From: Companilactobacillus nuruki
GTDB lineage: Bacteria > Bacillota > Bacilli > Lactobacillales > Lactobacillaceae
Direction: 5' to 3'
Assembly: GCF_002872255.1 (NCBI RefSeq)
Contig: NZ_NIPR01000010.1
Span: 1 to 49,248, forward strand
Length of the DNA stretch: 49,248 nt
How positions within the stretch are numbered: position 1 is the first letter of the stretch; the number at the start of each line of letters is the position of its first letter. Positions 26,270 to 34,310 of this stretch are shown piece by piece. A model generated the notes under the pieces. The model saw only the letters and a program-made list of their open reading frames with translations, had not been told where the DNA came from and made no database searches. A program made the translations under genes and the position numbers.

Positions 26270-27652
26270 TTAACGTCTAACCATTTTAACAATGGTTTCA
26301 ACATGTGGAGTTTGTGGGAACATGTCAACAGGCTGAAGATAAACTACTCGATATTCTTTAGTTAAACTAACCAAGTCTTTGGCTAAGGTTGATGGATTAC
26401 ATGAAACGTAAACTAATTTATTAACCGGATTGCGATTTAATGCTGAAATCAATTTGTTGTCAAGACCAGTACGTGGAGGATCAACAACTACCGCATTGAC
26501 TTCTTTGCCATCCTTTAATAGTTGAGGATAAATTTCATCAGCTGATCCAACATAGTAGTCAGCGTTTTGAACGTCATTTAATTTGGCGTTTTCTTTGGCA
26601 TCCTCGATAGCCTCAGGAATAATTTCGATTCCATAAACATGTTTTACCTTGTTAGCCATTGTGATACCGATTGTTCCGACACCGCAATAAGCATCAAGTA
26701 GAACATCGCGAGAATTTGGTTCTAAAGCCTGATTTACAAGATCATACAGTTTATCAGTTTGAAGAGAGTTAAGTTGCAAGAAAGCGCGAGGTGAGAAGTT
26801 AAATAAATAACCATTAATATCTTCTTGAAGATATTGGTCACCCCAGAGCAACTTAGTTTCATTACCCCAAACGCCAGCCTTGTCCTCTTTGTTGATATTT
26901 TGAGAGATCGAACTAATCTCAGGTATTTCCTTTTGAATTCTTTCAATTAATTGGCGCTCTTTAATGAATTTAGGAGAACGGGTAATGAAAGTTAATTGTA
27001 ACTGGTTGAATTCAACTGATTCTCTAATTACAATCATACTTAAGATACCAGATTTAGTTTCAGGATTGAAAACAGGAATTTCTAAATCTTTGATCATTTG
27101 GACGATTTTTCGCATAGCGGACATAGTTAGATCCATTTGTGTTGGCATTTCGGTTAGATCTACTAATTCCTGGGTACCTGTTTTGTAAAGTCCACAGCGA
27201 ATCTCGCCATTGATTTCTTGAATTGGAAATTGGGCCTTGTTACGATATTTCTCTTGTTGAACTGAGGCTGCTGTTGGTTTGATCATATATTTATCATGAG
27301 CATATGGCTTATATTTATCAAGTGATTCACGAAGAATATTAGATTTGAAATTAAGTTGATCCTTATAATTGATATGTGCAAACTCTAAACCACCAACTGA
27401 ATCTGCTAGTTCTGGTGTATTAGGATTTCTAAAGGGACTGGCTTTTCTAATTTTGTGGATACGTCCGTTCAAGAAGCGATCATGAATATCAGTGATCTCA
27501 CAGACGATAACATCTTCAGGAACAGCCCTTGGTACGAAGACGATGACGTGTTTGAAGAAACCAATTCCTTCGCCATTGATTCCGATACGTTTGATTGTCA
27601 ACGGAAATCTGTCACCGACTTTTAATTCTTGTGTAATATTATTTGTGTTCAT
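26270..27652 (-). CDS. 23S rRNA (uracil) C5-methyltransferase, RlmD/RlmCD type
   Basis: This TrmA-family enzyme methylates uracil C5 in 23S rRNA using S-adenosylmethionine; Gram-positive RlmCD modifies two positions (747 and 1939). Starting at the ATG at 27652 (AAAGGA ribosome site) the protein has 460 residues: a TRAM domain (about 10-70), a central domain, and the methyltransferase core with DAYCGVGTIG, VVVDPPRTGLD and the catalytic Cys in YVSCNPSTLAKDL. The in-frame ATG at 27745 would overlap the recX promoter and start. No iron-sulfur cysteine cluster is evident at the N-terminus. Confidence 0.9.
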   Translation of the reverse strand: MNTNNITQELKVGDRFPLTIKRIGINGEGIGFFKHVIVFVPRAVPEDVIVCEITDIHDRFLNGRIHKIRKASPFRNPNTPELADSVGGLEFAHINYKDQLNFKSNILRESLDKYKPYAHDKYMIKPTAASVQQEKYRNKAQFPIQEINGEIRCGLYKTGTQELVDLTEMPTQMDLTMSAMRKIVQMIKDLEIPVFNPETKSGILSMIVIRESVEFNQLQLTFITRSPKFIKERQLIERIQKEIPEISSISQNINKEDKAGVWGNETKLLWGDQYLQEDINGYLFNFSPRAFLQLNSLQTDKLYDLVNQALEPNSRDVLLDAYCGVGTIGITMANKVKHVYGIEIIPEAIEDAKENAKLNDVQNADYYVGSADEIYPQLLKDGKEVNAVVVDPPRTGLDNKLISALNRNPVNKLVYVSCNPSTLAKDLVSLTKEYRVVYLQPVDMFPQTPHVETIVKMVRR

Positions 27653-27672
27653 AATTTTTCCTTTGGATAGTT

Positions 27673-27702
27673 TTGAGATAAACTTACTCTTGAGAGTATA
27701 AC
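27673..27702 (+). promoter_or_regulatory. recX promoter
   Basis: TTGAGA (27673-27678), 18-base spacer and TATAAC (27697-27702), placing the start of transcription about 13 bases before the TTG start codon of recX. Confidence 0.6.
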
Positions 27703-27721
27703 ATGGTGAGGTAAGAATATA

Positions 27722-28489
27722 TTGGCAAAAGTTACGAAAATCCAAGCACAGAAACGAAAGGGACGTTATAATGTTTATCTTGACGGAAAATATGCGTTCC
27801 CAGTAGCAGAAACAACTTTGATTGAATTTCGTCTAATGAATGGTACGGAATTGACTGATTCACAGATCAAAGAGATTCAAGATCGGGAAAATATTAATAA
27901 AGCATATGGCGATGCAGTAAATTATTTGAGTTATCAATTGCGGACTAAAAAAGAAATTAAAGATTATCTATATAAGAAAGAATATCATCGAGATGCTGTA
28001 GATTTGGTTATAAAAAAACTTGAAGAATTACGTTATTTAGATGATGAATCTTATGCAACTAGTTATATTAATACTCAATTAAAAACGACCTCAAATGGTC
28101 CTAAAATAATTGAACAAAAATTAGTTCAAAAGGGTGTTCCAGATAATTTAATTCAAGATAAACTATTTGAAATCAATCAAGATACATTATTAGAAAATGC
28201 AATTGAATTTGCCAAGAAACAAGTTCGTAAACAAAAAAGAGCATCATTTCAACAAATGCTGACAAAAATTCGTCAAAGCCTTTATCAAAAGGGATTTAGT
28301 AAAGAAATTATTGAAGAAACGATCAATGATTTGGAACTTGAACCAGACGAAGATGAGGAACTAGATAAATTAAAAGCTTTGGTTCAAAAGGTTAGACATC
28401 GGTATGATAAACCTGAAAAACTGATTCATTATTTAATGACTAAGGGTTATCACTTTGATGAAATTAAACGTGTCTTGTCTGATAATTAA
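27722..28489 (+). CDS. recX: RecX family regulator of RecA
   Basis: RecX binds RecA filaments and limits or modulates their activity. The 255 residues show an N-terminal KGRYNVYLDGKYAF beta region and then tandem three-helix RecX repeats, with the signature LRTKKEIKDYLYKK and RYLDDESYATSYI (about 90-120). Translation starts at TTG with a GAGGT ribosome site about 12 bases upstream. The gene is divergent from the rlmD-type gene and is longer than E. coli RecX (166 residues), as usual in Firmicutes. Confidence 0.9.
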   Translation: MAKVTKIQAQKRKGRYNVYLDGKYAFPVAETTLIEFRLMNGTELTDSQIKEIQDRENINKAYGDAVNYLSYQLRTKKEIKDYLYKKEYHRDAVDLVIKKLEELRYLDDESYATSYINTQLKTTSNGPKIIEQKLVQKGVPDNLIQDKLFEINQDTLLENAIEFAKKQVRKQKRASFQQMLTKIRQSLYQKGFSKEIIEETINDLELEPDEDEELDKLKALVQKVRHRYDKPEKLIHYLMTKGYHFDEIKRVLSDN

Positions 28490-28568
28490 GAATGTTATCT
28501 TTAAATAGTTTCACAGCTCTGTTATAATTTTTTTGGATAAGATTTAGATTTTAGAAAGCTGGTAAGTT

Positions 28569-29102
28569 ATGCAGATTCCTAGAGAAGGGGATTACGTAGC
28601 AATCCAGAGTTATAAGCATGATGGTCACCTACATCGTACTTGGCGTGAAACAATGGTGTTAAAGACAAGTGAAAACGAAATTATTGGTTGTAATGAGAAT
28701 ACTCTTGTCACAGAAGCAGATGGACGTCGTTGGGTAACAAGAGAACCCGCATTAGTCTACTTTCATAAGAAATATTGGTTCAATATTATTACTATGATAA
28801 GGGATAGTGGCGTATCTTATTACTGCAATTTGGCGACACCATTTGCTTTGGATAAAGAGGCCATCAAATATATTGATTATGATTTAGATGTTAAGGTCTT
28901 TCCAGATGGGGAGAAACGTTTATTGGATGTGGATGAATATGCCGCACACAGTAAAATGTGGAATTATCCACCAGAAATAGATACTATTTTACATGATAAT
29001 GTCGACGTTTTAATTGATTGGATCGATAAGGGCAAAGGACCATTTTCACAGGCTTATGTTGATCTTTGGATGCAAAGATATAAGGAACTGTCACACCATT
29101 AG
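28569..29102 (+). CDS. DUF402 nucleoside tri-/diphosphatase-like protein
   Basis: The 177-residue protein belongs to the DUF402 family ([23 protein letters not shown] at the start; [30 protein letters not shown] in the middle), of which staphylococcal and streptomycete members hydrolyse nucleoside tri- and diphosphates or phosphorylated metabolites. The Asp- and Glu-rich core ([15 protein letters not shown]) is the metal site. It has its own terminator. The natural substrate here is unknown. Confidence 0.82.
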   Translation: MQIPREGDYVAIQSYKHDGHLHRTWRETMVLKTSENEIIGCNENTLVTEADGRRWVTREPALVYFHKKYWFNIITMIRDSGVSYYCNLATPFALDKEAIKYIDYDLDVKVFPDGEKRLLDVDEYAAHSKMWNYPPEIDTILHDNVDVLIDWIDKGKGPFSQAYVDLWMQRYKELSHH

Positions 29103-29119
29103 GATTGCTATATCCTATT

Positions 29120-29147
29120 AGACTACCGAATGGTAGTCTTTTTTTTT
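29120..29147 (+). terminator. Terminator after the DUF402 gene
   Basis: AGACTACC pairs with GGTAGTCT around a GAAT loop, followed by eight or more T. Confidence 0.88.
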
Positions 29148-29242
29148 ACACTAAATTAATTATAAATTTATAAACAATTGTTAAAATAAGAACAATATAT
29201 CTGTAAGGGGAAAACTGAGGAAGTATTGTCGCTTTAGCAATA

Positions 29243-29353
29243 ATGGTCTTAAGTGTGGGTTATAGCTATCCAATTTGGGTTAATATTGGCTTTTTAGGAT
29301 TATTCTTTTTGGGATTTTTTATCATTAGTTTAATTAGACGAAAAAAGAGCTAA
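29243..29353 (+). CDS. Possible small membrane protein, 36 residues
   Basis: A short frame starting at ATG 29243 encodes VLSVGYSYPIWVNIGF followed by a hydrophobic stretch and the basic end IRRKKS, which is a good single membrane helix with a positive-inside tail. The ribosome site is the problem: GAGGA at 29217-29221 is 21 bases upstream, and the frame extends upstream only through non-ATG codons (ATT at 29225). It may use a rare start, be a decayed longer gene, or not be translated. Its last codons overlap the terminator at 29344. Confidence 0.35.
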   Translation: MVLSVGYSYPIWVNIGFLGLFFLGFFIISLIRRKKS

Positions 29354-29382
29354 TCGATTTAAACATTGATTAGCTCTTTTAG
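29344..29382. terminator. Bidirectional terminator before the ABC transporter operon end
   Basis: AAAAGAGCTAATC pairs with GATTAGCTCTTTT around a GATTTAAACATT loop, with A and T runs, between the small frame and the end of the minus-strand ATPase gene. Confidence 0.88.
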
Positions 29383-29385
29383 GTT

Positions 29386-30141
29386 TTATTTCAACTTTTT
29401 ACTATCATCAAAAGTAATACCAGATAAGAAGTCTTTAATTCTAGTAGTAGGGTGCTCAAAGAAATCTTTGGGAGAACCATCAAAGAGAATTTCACCATCT
29501 TCAACGAAGACAATTTTGTCAGCAACCGAACGCGCAAACTGCATATTGTGAGTCACAATAATCATTGACTGATCCATTTTACTTAGTTCCTCTAGAATTA
29601 ACAAAACCTGAGTCTCTAGCTCAGGATCTAAAGCACTAGTTGGTTCGTCCAAGAGAATGTATTCTGGGTTCATAGCCAAAGCTCGACAAATTGATATACG
29701 TTGTTGTTGACCACCAGATAATTGACTAGGATAACGATCAGCGTATTCGGCTAATCCTACTTGACTTAGTAATTGACGAGCACGTTTTTCAGTTTCTTCT
29801 TTGGATTGTTTCAAAACCGTAATTGGTGCCGTTGTGATGTTTTCAATAACGGTTAAATTAGGAAAGAGATTCCAATTTTGAAAGACCATACTGGTTTTCT
29901 TACGGATATCAAAACTCTTTTTCTTAGTGACTGGTTGAGCGTAGTCTAGAGAAATATCAGAAAAACTCAAAGTTCCGCTATCAGGTCTGACTAATAAATC
30001 TAATGACCTTAACAAGGTAGATTTACCAGAACCAGAAGGTCCCAAGATGACCGTTGTTTTGCCATCAGGGAAATCGACAGAAATATTTTTCAGAACTTCT
30101 TTACCATCGTATGTTTTAATAACATTTTTTAATGAGATCAT
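29386..30141 (-). CDS. Amino-acid ABC transporter, ATP-binding protein
   Basis: The 251-residue ATPase of a polar amino-acid importer has Walker A GPSGSGKST (about 33-41), the Q-loop MVFQNWNLFPN, signature LSGGQQQRISICRAL (about 139-153), Walker B EYILLDEPTSALD and the switch His in IVTHNM. Its start overlaps the permease stop by one base. Together with the permease, the lipoprotein and the upstream cysK and acyltransferase genes it suggests import of cystine or another sulfur amino acid; this specificity is an inference from context. Confidence 0.9.
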   Translation of the reverse strand: MISLKNVIKTYDGKEVLKNISVDFPDGKTTVILGPSGSGKSTLLRSLDLLVRPDSGTLSFSDISLDYAQPVTKKKSFDIRKKTSMVFQNWNLFPNLTVIENITTAPITVLKQSKEETEKRARQLLSQVGLAEYADRYPSQLSGGQQQRISICRALAMNPEYILLDEPTSALDPELETQVLLILEELSKMDQSMIIVTHNMQFARSVADKIVFVEDGEILFDGSPKDFFEHPTTRIKDFLSGITFDDSKKLK

Positions 30142-30836
30142 TAGGCTTCACTTCCTTTAACGTATCTTGAGGTTCTGCGTTCGAGATAATGTTGTAGGAA
30201 AGTAAGCAATGTGCAGACGACAGCATATAAGAAAGCGGCTAACGAGTACATTAGTAATGGTTGGTAATTTTTAGCAGTGATCTGTTGACTGACCTGGAAC
30301 ATTTCCAAGATAGTAATTGAACTAGCCAAAGAGGTATCCTTTACCAAACCAATAAAAGAGTTTGATAGTGGAGGTAGAGCAATTCTGACGGCTTGTGGCA
30401 AAACAATCTTCATCAGAGTTTGTTTGGTTGTAAAGTTCAAAGTAAAAGCAGCATCCCACTGATCTTGAGGTACTGACATCAAAGCTGAACGAATTGTTTC
30501 AGAAGCATAAGCTCCAGTATTTAGTGAGAAACCAATTACTGCAGCGATGAAAGGTGATAATTCGACTCCAGCACTTGGTAATCCAAAAAAGATAATAAAC
30601 AATTGAACTAATAGCGGAGTAGAACGGAACAACCAAACATAGAAATCGGCAATTGCTCGTAAAACTAGCCAAGGATATTTAACCAACTTATTTTCGCTTG
30701 GTTGGATGAATTTAATCAGAGCAGTTAGGACCGCTAAGATTAACCCTAGAATAAAGGAAATGATGGCTAATGGAATGGTGTATTGCAACATTGCCGAGAT
30801 CATTTCTGGTAATGACGTAATGATGATATGCCACAT
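30141..30836 (-). CDS. Amino-acid ABC transporter, permease
   Basis: The 231-residue membrane protein belongs to the HisMQ permease group, with about five helices and the cytoplasmic EAA loop (ALMSVPQDQWDAAFTLNFTTKQT, about 125-147) that contacts the ATPase. It overlaps the ATPase gene by one base and follows the binding-protein gene by 32 bases. A single permease suggests a homodimeric channel. Confidence 0.9.
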   Translation of the reverse strand: MWHIIITSLPEMISAMLQYTIPLAIISFILGLILAVLTALIKFIQPSENKLVKYPWLVLRAIADFYVWLFRSTPLLVQLFIIFFGLPSAGVELSPFIAAVIGFSLNTGAYASETIRSALMSVPQDQWDAAFTLNFTTKQTLMKIVLPQAVRIALPPLSNSFIGLVKDTSLASSITILEMFQVSQQITAKNYQPLLMYSLAAFLYAVVCTLLTFLQHYLERRTSRYVKGSEA

Positions 30837-30868
30837 GAAATAAAGAACCTCCTAGTAAAATTTAATAC

Positions 30869-31648
30869 TTATTTTTTAGTAATATCTTCGCCAAAGTACT
30901 TAACTGAAAGTTTCTTCATTGTACCATCTTTGAATAATTCATTTGTTGCTTTAGTTACTTGTTTGCTTAATTTAGTTGATTTCTTGTTAAAGATAGGTGC
31001 AATTTTTGAAGCTGGTAGTTTACTTTCAGGAATAACGATGTATTTAAGATCGGTATTCTTGTGATCTTTTTTCCATGTTAGAAAGGCTTCTTTAGAATTA
31101 AATGCGCCCTTAACACGTCCCTGATCGATCATTGACATTGATGTTTGGAAATCACTTGAAGGTACTACATCAGCACCGAATTTTTTAGCATGATTATAGT
31201 TATCAGTACCAGTTCCGGCAGCAATTTTTTGTCCCTTAATATCATCAACAGAATTGATACCTGAACCATCCTTAGTGATAATTACTGATCTTGAGTAGAT
31301 ATAAGGTGTTGAGAAAAGATATTGTTTTTCACGTGATGGATTCTCAGCAACATTATTGATAACTACATCAAAAGTGTTTGAGTTTAAACCAGCAATCAAT
31401 GAATCCCACTTAGTAGGTACAAATTTAGCTTTCATACCTAGTTTCTTGGCTACGGCTTTGCCATAATCAACTTCAAATCCTTTGAGTTTACCATTTTCAC
31501 GGTATGAATATGGTGCATATGTTCCTTCAAGTCCAATTGTTAAAGTTCCAGGTGTCTTAGTATCGCTGGACTCTTTTTTACCACAGCCAGTTAAAACCAA
31601 AACTAAGGCCACAATTGTAGTTAATATTAAAGCAATACGCTTTTTCAT
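30869..31648 (-). CDS. Amino-acid ABC transporter, substrate-binding lipoprotein
   Basis: The 259-residue protein has a lipoprotein signal peptide with lipobox LTGC (Cys at about 22), followed by the SBP_bac_3 fold: GTLTIGLEGTYAPYSYRENG and GFEVDYGKAVAKKLG bind the amino acid in family 3 proteins. It sits in an operon with cysK and the MetA-like gene, 82 bases after cysK with no terminator between, so cystine or a related sulfur amino acid is the likely ligand. A methionine or other polar amino-acid role is not excluded. Confidence 0.88.
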   Translation of the reverse strand: MKKRIALILTTIVALVLVLTGCGKKESSDTKTPGTLTIGLEGTYAPYSYRENGKLKGFEVDYGKAVAKKLGMKAKFVPTKWDSLIAGLNSNTFDVVINNVAENPSREKQYLFSTPYIYSRSVIITKDGSGINSVDDIKGQKIAAGTGTDNYNHAKKFGADVVPSSDFQTSMSMIDQGRVKGAFNSKEAFLTWKKDHKNTDLKYIVIPESKLPASKIAPIFNKKSTKLSKQVTKATNELFKDGTMKKLSVKYFGEDITKK

Positions 31649-31730
31649 TAGTTAAATCCCCCTATTAAATTAAAAAATCATCATTTACTATTTTCGCATA
31701 GATTAAAGATTGTTAGAAAGAAAATGTCTC

Positions 31731-32654
31731 CTAAAAATTAAATAAATCGGTAGAAAGATATCTCTCTCCATTATCTGGTGCTACGGTAACAACTTTTTTG
31801 CCCTTGCCGAGCTTCTTAGCTATTTCAATGGCACCAAAAATGTTTGCTCCAGCAGAGATACCAGGTAGAAAACCTTCATTTTGACTAACTTTTTGTGCCA
31901 TCTTGATAGCTTGATCACTGGTTACTTCTATAATATCGGAATAAGCATTTTGATCAAGTGTGTCTGGTATAAAACCAGCGCTGATTCCCTGAATTTTGTG
32001 TGAACCAGTTTTACTGTCTTTTAGAAGTGGTGATTCAGCTGCTTCCAGTGCATAAATCTTTACATTGGGATATTTCTTAGTTAATGCGTGACTAACACCG
32101 GAAAGAGTACCACCAGTACCAACTCCTGCAACAAAAGCATCAATTTGTTCATTATCAAAAGCACTAATAATTTCTTTACCAGTGGTTGCTTCATGAATAG
32201 CAGGATTAGCAGGATTTTGGAATTGCATAGGCATAAAGTAACCATTTTCGTTAGCTAAATCAGTAGCTTTCTTAATAGCCCCCTTCATACCTTCAGATCC
32301 TGGTGTCAAAATAAGTTCAGTTCCATATCCTTGCATCAACTTACGACGTTCGATGCTCATTGTTTCAGGCATTGTAATGATTAAATGATATCCCTTGGCA
32401 GCTGCAACTAATGAAAGACCTATTCCAGTGTTTCCAGATGTTGGTTCCACCAAAGTATCTCCAGGTTTTATCTTTCCAGCTTGTTCAGCTGCTTCAAGCA
32501 TTGATAAAGCAATTCGATCTTTTATGGAACTGCCAGGATTAAAGAATTCTAATTTAACATAAACATCTCCAGCGTCCTCTGGAGTAACATTATTTAGTTT
32601 AACTATTGGAGTATTTCCAATAAGCTCAGTAATATTTTTAGCAATTTTTGTCAT
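31731..32654 (-). CDS. cysK: Cysteine synthase (O-acetylserine sulfhydrylase)
   Basis: This PLP enzyme makes cysteine from O-acetylserine and sulfide. The 307 residues carry the PLP lysine in [15 protein letters not shown] (about residue 45), the substrate loop PTSGNTGIG (about 70-78) and the phosphate loop [10 protein letters not shown]. The gene lies 13 bases after the MetA-like acyltransferase, which may supply its acylated substrate. As CysK homologues beside MetA-like proteins can also act on O-acylhomoserine, the exact substrate is not certain. Likely under the control of the cysteine leader upstream. Confidence 0.93.
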   Translation of the reverse strand: MTKIAKNITELIGNTPIVKLNNVTPEDAGDVYVKLEFFNPGSSIKDRIALSMLEAAEQAGKIKPGDTLVEPTSGNTGIGLSLVAAAKGYHLIITMPETMSIERRKLMQGYGTELILTPGSEGMKGAIKKATDLANENGYFMPMQFQNPANPAIHEATTGKEIISAFDNEQIDAFVAGVGTGGTLSGVSHALTKKYPNVKIYALEAAESPLLKDSKTGSHKIQGISAGFIPDTLDQNAYSDIIEVTSDQAIKMAQKVSQNEGFLPGISAGANIFGAIEIAKKLGKGKKVVTVAPDNGERYLSTDLFNF

Positions 32655-32667
32655 AATTATATCTCCC

Positions 32668-33462
32668 TTAACAAGTAGTTAATTTGTGTTCAGTAACGGT
32701 TTTTAACCAGTTATTGTAAAAATTTTGTTGCGTCTGTTTCCATGAAAAAATAGGTTTGTGATCAAGTGGTGAATAGTAGTTATTAGCTGGTAAAGGATGT
32801 TTAATTTTTTCACTGGCTAATTCACGATGATATTCTTTATCCAAACTATCTTTTTGATATTCTAAGTGTGAAAAAAGAAAAGTTTGATGCTTAATAGTTG
32901 ATTCAACTAAAGTAAATAATCCGTTCTCGCTGATTGCATCAATCTGTAGAGTCGATTCATTATTTATTTGTTCATGATTCATTTCTGCATAACGAGCATG
33001 GGGAGCAGGAAAATTATTACTAATATTATCTAATAGTGTGGTCGATGTAATAATTTGATTTTGAAATACTCCGAATGTTTTATGGGGAAGAATCATTTTA
33101 TCTATGTCGTATAAACGATTAAGGGCAGCCATGGCGCCCCAACAGACATACAATTGAGGAATATTCATTCGATTTAATAAATCGATCAATTGATTGATTT
33201 CATCTGAATATGAAAGTTTGGAAAAATCTAATTTCTCAACTGGAGCACCTGTAATAATAAAACCATCTAAAGTTGATATATCTTCTAAATTTAATGGCTT
33301 CATATTTTTTGTTATATTTAAATCTAGTTTGCGATTAATATAGCGGGTGGCAGAATAATAGAATTTCAAATCGACATCCTTTCCCAAAGCTGATTGGAAG
33401 TTAATCATTGTTTCAAATTTATTTTGCATCAAATTTAAAACACCAACTTTAATTTGTTCCAA
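32668..33462 (-). CDS. MetA-family O-acyltransferase
   Basis: The 264-residue protein belongs to the MetA homoserine O-acyltransferase family (class I glutamine amidotransferase-like fold): the nucleophile Cys is in [11 protein letters not shown] (about residue 108), with HARYAEM and [17 protein letters not shown] supplying the conserved His and Glu. Length is below the usual 300. Placed directly before cysK, it may acylate serine rather than homoserine, as reported for some MetA-like proteins of lactobacilli; this needs enzyme data. Translation starts at TTG behind AAAGGAG. Confidence 0.82.
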   Translation of the reverse strand: MEQIKVGVLNLMQNKFETMINFQSALGKDVDLKFYYSATRYINRKLDLNITKNMKPLNLEDISTLDGFIITGAPVEKLDFSKLSYSDEINQLIDLLNRMNIPQLYVCWGAMAALNRLYDIDKMILPHKTFGVFQNQIITSTTLLDNISNNFPAPHARYAEMNHEQINNESTLQIDAISENGLFTLVESTIKHQTFLFSHLEYQKDSLDKEYHRELASEKIKHPLPANNYYSPLDHKPIFSWKQTQQNFYNNWLKTVTEHKLTTC

Positions 33463-33491
33463 AAGTAACTCCTTTCTAAGCAGTTAAGAAT

Positions 33492-33528
33492 ACAAAAAAA
33501 GCGGAGCTGACTAATGTCAACTCCGCTT
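33492..33528 (-). terminator. Attenuator terminator of the cysteine operon
   Basis: On the minus strand AAGCGGAG(T)TGAC pairs with GTCA(G)CTCCGCTT (bases 33528-33499) and runs into seven T. It lies 28 bases after the leader peptide stop and before the first enzyme gene, so it ends transcription before the operon unless prevented. Confidence 0.85.
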
Positions 33529-33555
33529 GATAATTTAGTTTTCACTACTTGTTTA

Positions 33556-33654
33556 TCAATTGAGTGGTATTAGACATGTTGAAAAAGTATAGTAATGTTC
33601 ATTCATTACTACACAACAACATGCTTTAACTTGTTTTTGATTAAAATTCAACAT
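33556..33654 (-). CDS. Cysteine-rich leader peptide (attenuation)
   Basis: A 32-residue frame has a near-ideal AGGAGG ribosome site (33668-33663) with 8-base spacing. It begins MLNFNQKQVKA, then has three consecutive Cys codons (TGT TGT TGT, 33621-33613) at positions 12-14 and a fourth Cys at 27; the stop TGA is followed by TAA. Two bases after the Cys run, TAGTAATG (33611-33604) pairs with CATTACTA (33597-33590), and the start region GACATGTTGAA (33657-33647) pairs with TTCAACATGTC (33583-33573). A ribosome waiting for charged Cys-tRNA would disturb these stems. Together with the terminator this is a classic leader-peptide attenuator design. Confidence 0.82.
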   Translation of the reverse strand: MLNFNQKQVKACCCVVMNEHYYTFSTCLIPLN

Positions 33655-33685
33655 GTCCAATTCCTCCTACAATTAAGATGTCTCA

Positions 33686-33714
33686 AACTTACAATTAAAA
33701 AAATAATAAGTCAA
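33686..33714 (-). promoter_or_regulatory. Promoter of the cysteine operon
   Basis: On the minus strand TTGACT (33714-33709), 17-base spacer and TAAGTT (33691-33686, a weak -10). Transcription would begin near 33679, giving a leader of about 215 bases with the Cys peptide and terminator. It begins right after the stop codon of the preceding membrane protein gene. Confidence 0.55.
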
Positions 33715-33717
33715 GTA

Positions 33718-34179
33718 TTATTTTTTCTTTTCAGTATAAATTGATAATGATTCAAATTCCAAATATGAGGCCAGAGTTAGTGATATAACTAGGGCTAAGA
33801 CCAGCCAACCAAGGGTTCTACCCAGGATTATTGTTAATGGCATAAATTTTGCTATTAGATAAATGCTGGCAATAGATAAACAAAAATCAACTGCTAAATT
33901 TGCACTGATAACGAATTTACTACGTTCTAGGATGAAAAAGTTCAATAGTTCCTTAAGAATTTTGCGAGTGGAACTACGATACATTATCAAAACAGGACGC
34001 TGTGCAATAACTTTTACAGCAAACATACCGAAGGCACCAACAAAGCCACCAACGACTATGCGCCAAGATAATGCATGTAAAACGAGGGAATTATATGACA
34101 CCCCAATAATTGATAAACACAAAACGTAGGGGATGATGAAAAAGAACAAATAGATTATGGCAATTTTTTTATTAGACAT
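33718..34179 (-). CDS. Integral membrane protein of unknown function
   Basis: I do not recognise this 153-residue protein. It has about four hydrophobic segments (about 6-26, 35-60, 97-115 and 119-140) separated by a basic loop with RSSTRKILKELLNFF. The ATG at 34179 has an AGGGAGT ribosome site at 8 bases, so I prefer it to the ATG at 34251. It is divergent from the HlyC/CorC gene and precedes the cysteine operon, whose promoter starts just after its stop. Confidence 0.65.
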   Translation of the reverse strand: MSNKKIAIIYLFFFIIPYVLCLSIIGVSYNSLVLHALSWRIVVGGFVGAFGMFAVKVIAQRPVLIMYRSSTRKILKELLNFFILERSKFVISANLAVDFCLSIASIYLIAKFMPLTIILGRTLGWLVLALVISLTLASYLEFESLSIYTEKKK

Positions 34180-34232
34180 TTTTGAAGACTCCCTATATAC
34201 TAATGGTCTTATTTTATCATTAAAAAGGAACA

Positions 34233-34261
34233 TTGTTGAATACATTAACACCTGTTATAAT
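34233..34261 (+). promoter_or_regulatory. Promoter of the HlyC/CorC gene
   Basis: TTGTTG (34233-34238), 17-base spacer and TATAAT (34256-34261) with a TG extended -10, about 50 bases before the ATG at 34311. Confidence 0.65.
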
Positions 34262-34310
34262 TGTTTTGTTTCTATTCTAAATTTTTCAAATGAAAGAGAG
34301 TGCGAGTTAA

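Noticed and set aside
33463-33720. T-box or SAM riboswitch before the cysteine operon
   Set aside because: No T-box sequence (AGGGTGGNACCGCG type) and no SAM-box core is visible; the leader peptide with its Cys codons explains the terminator better.
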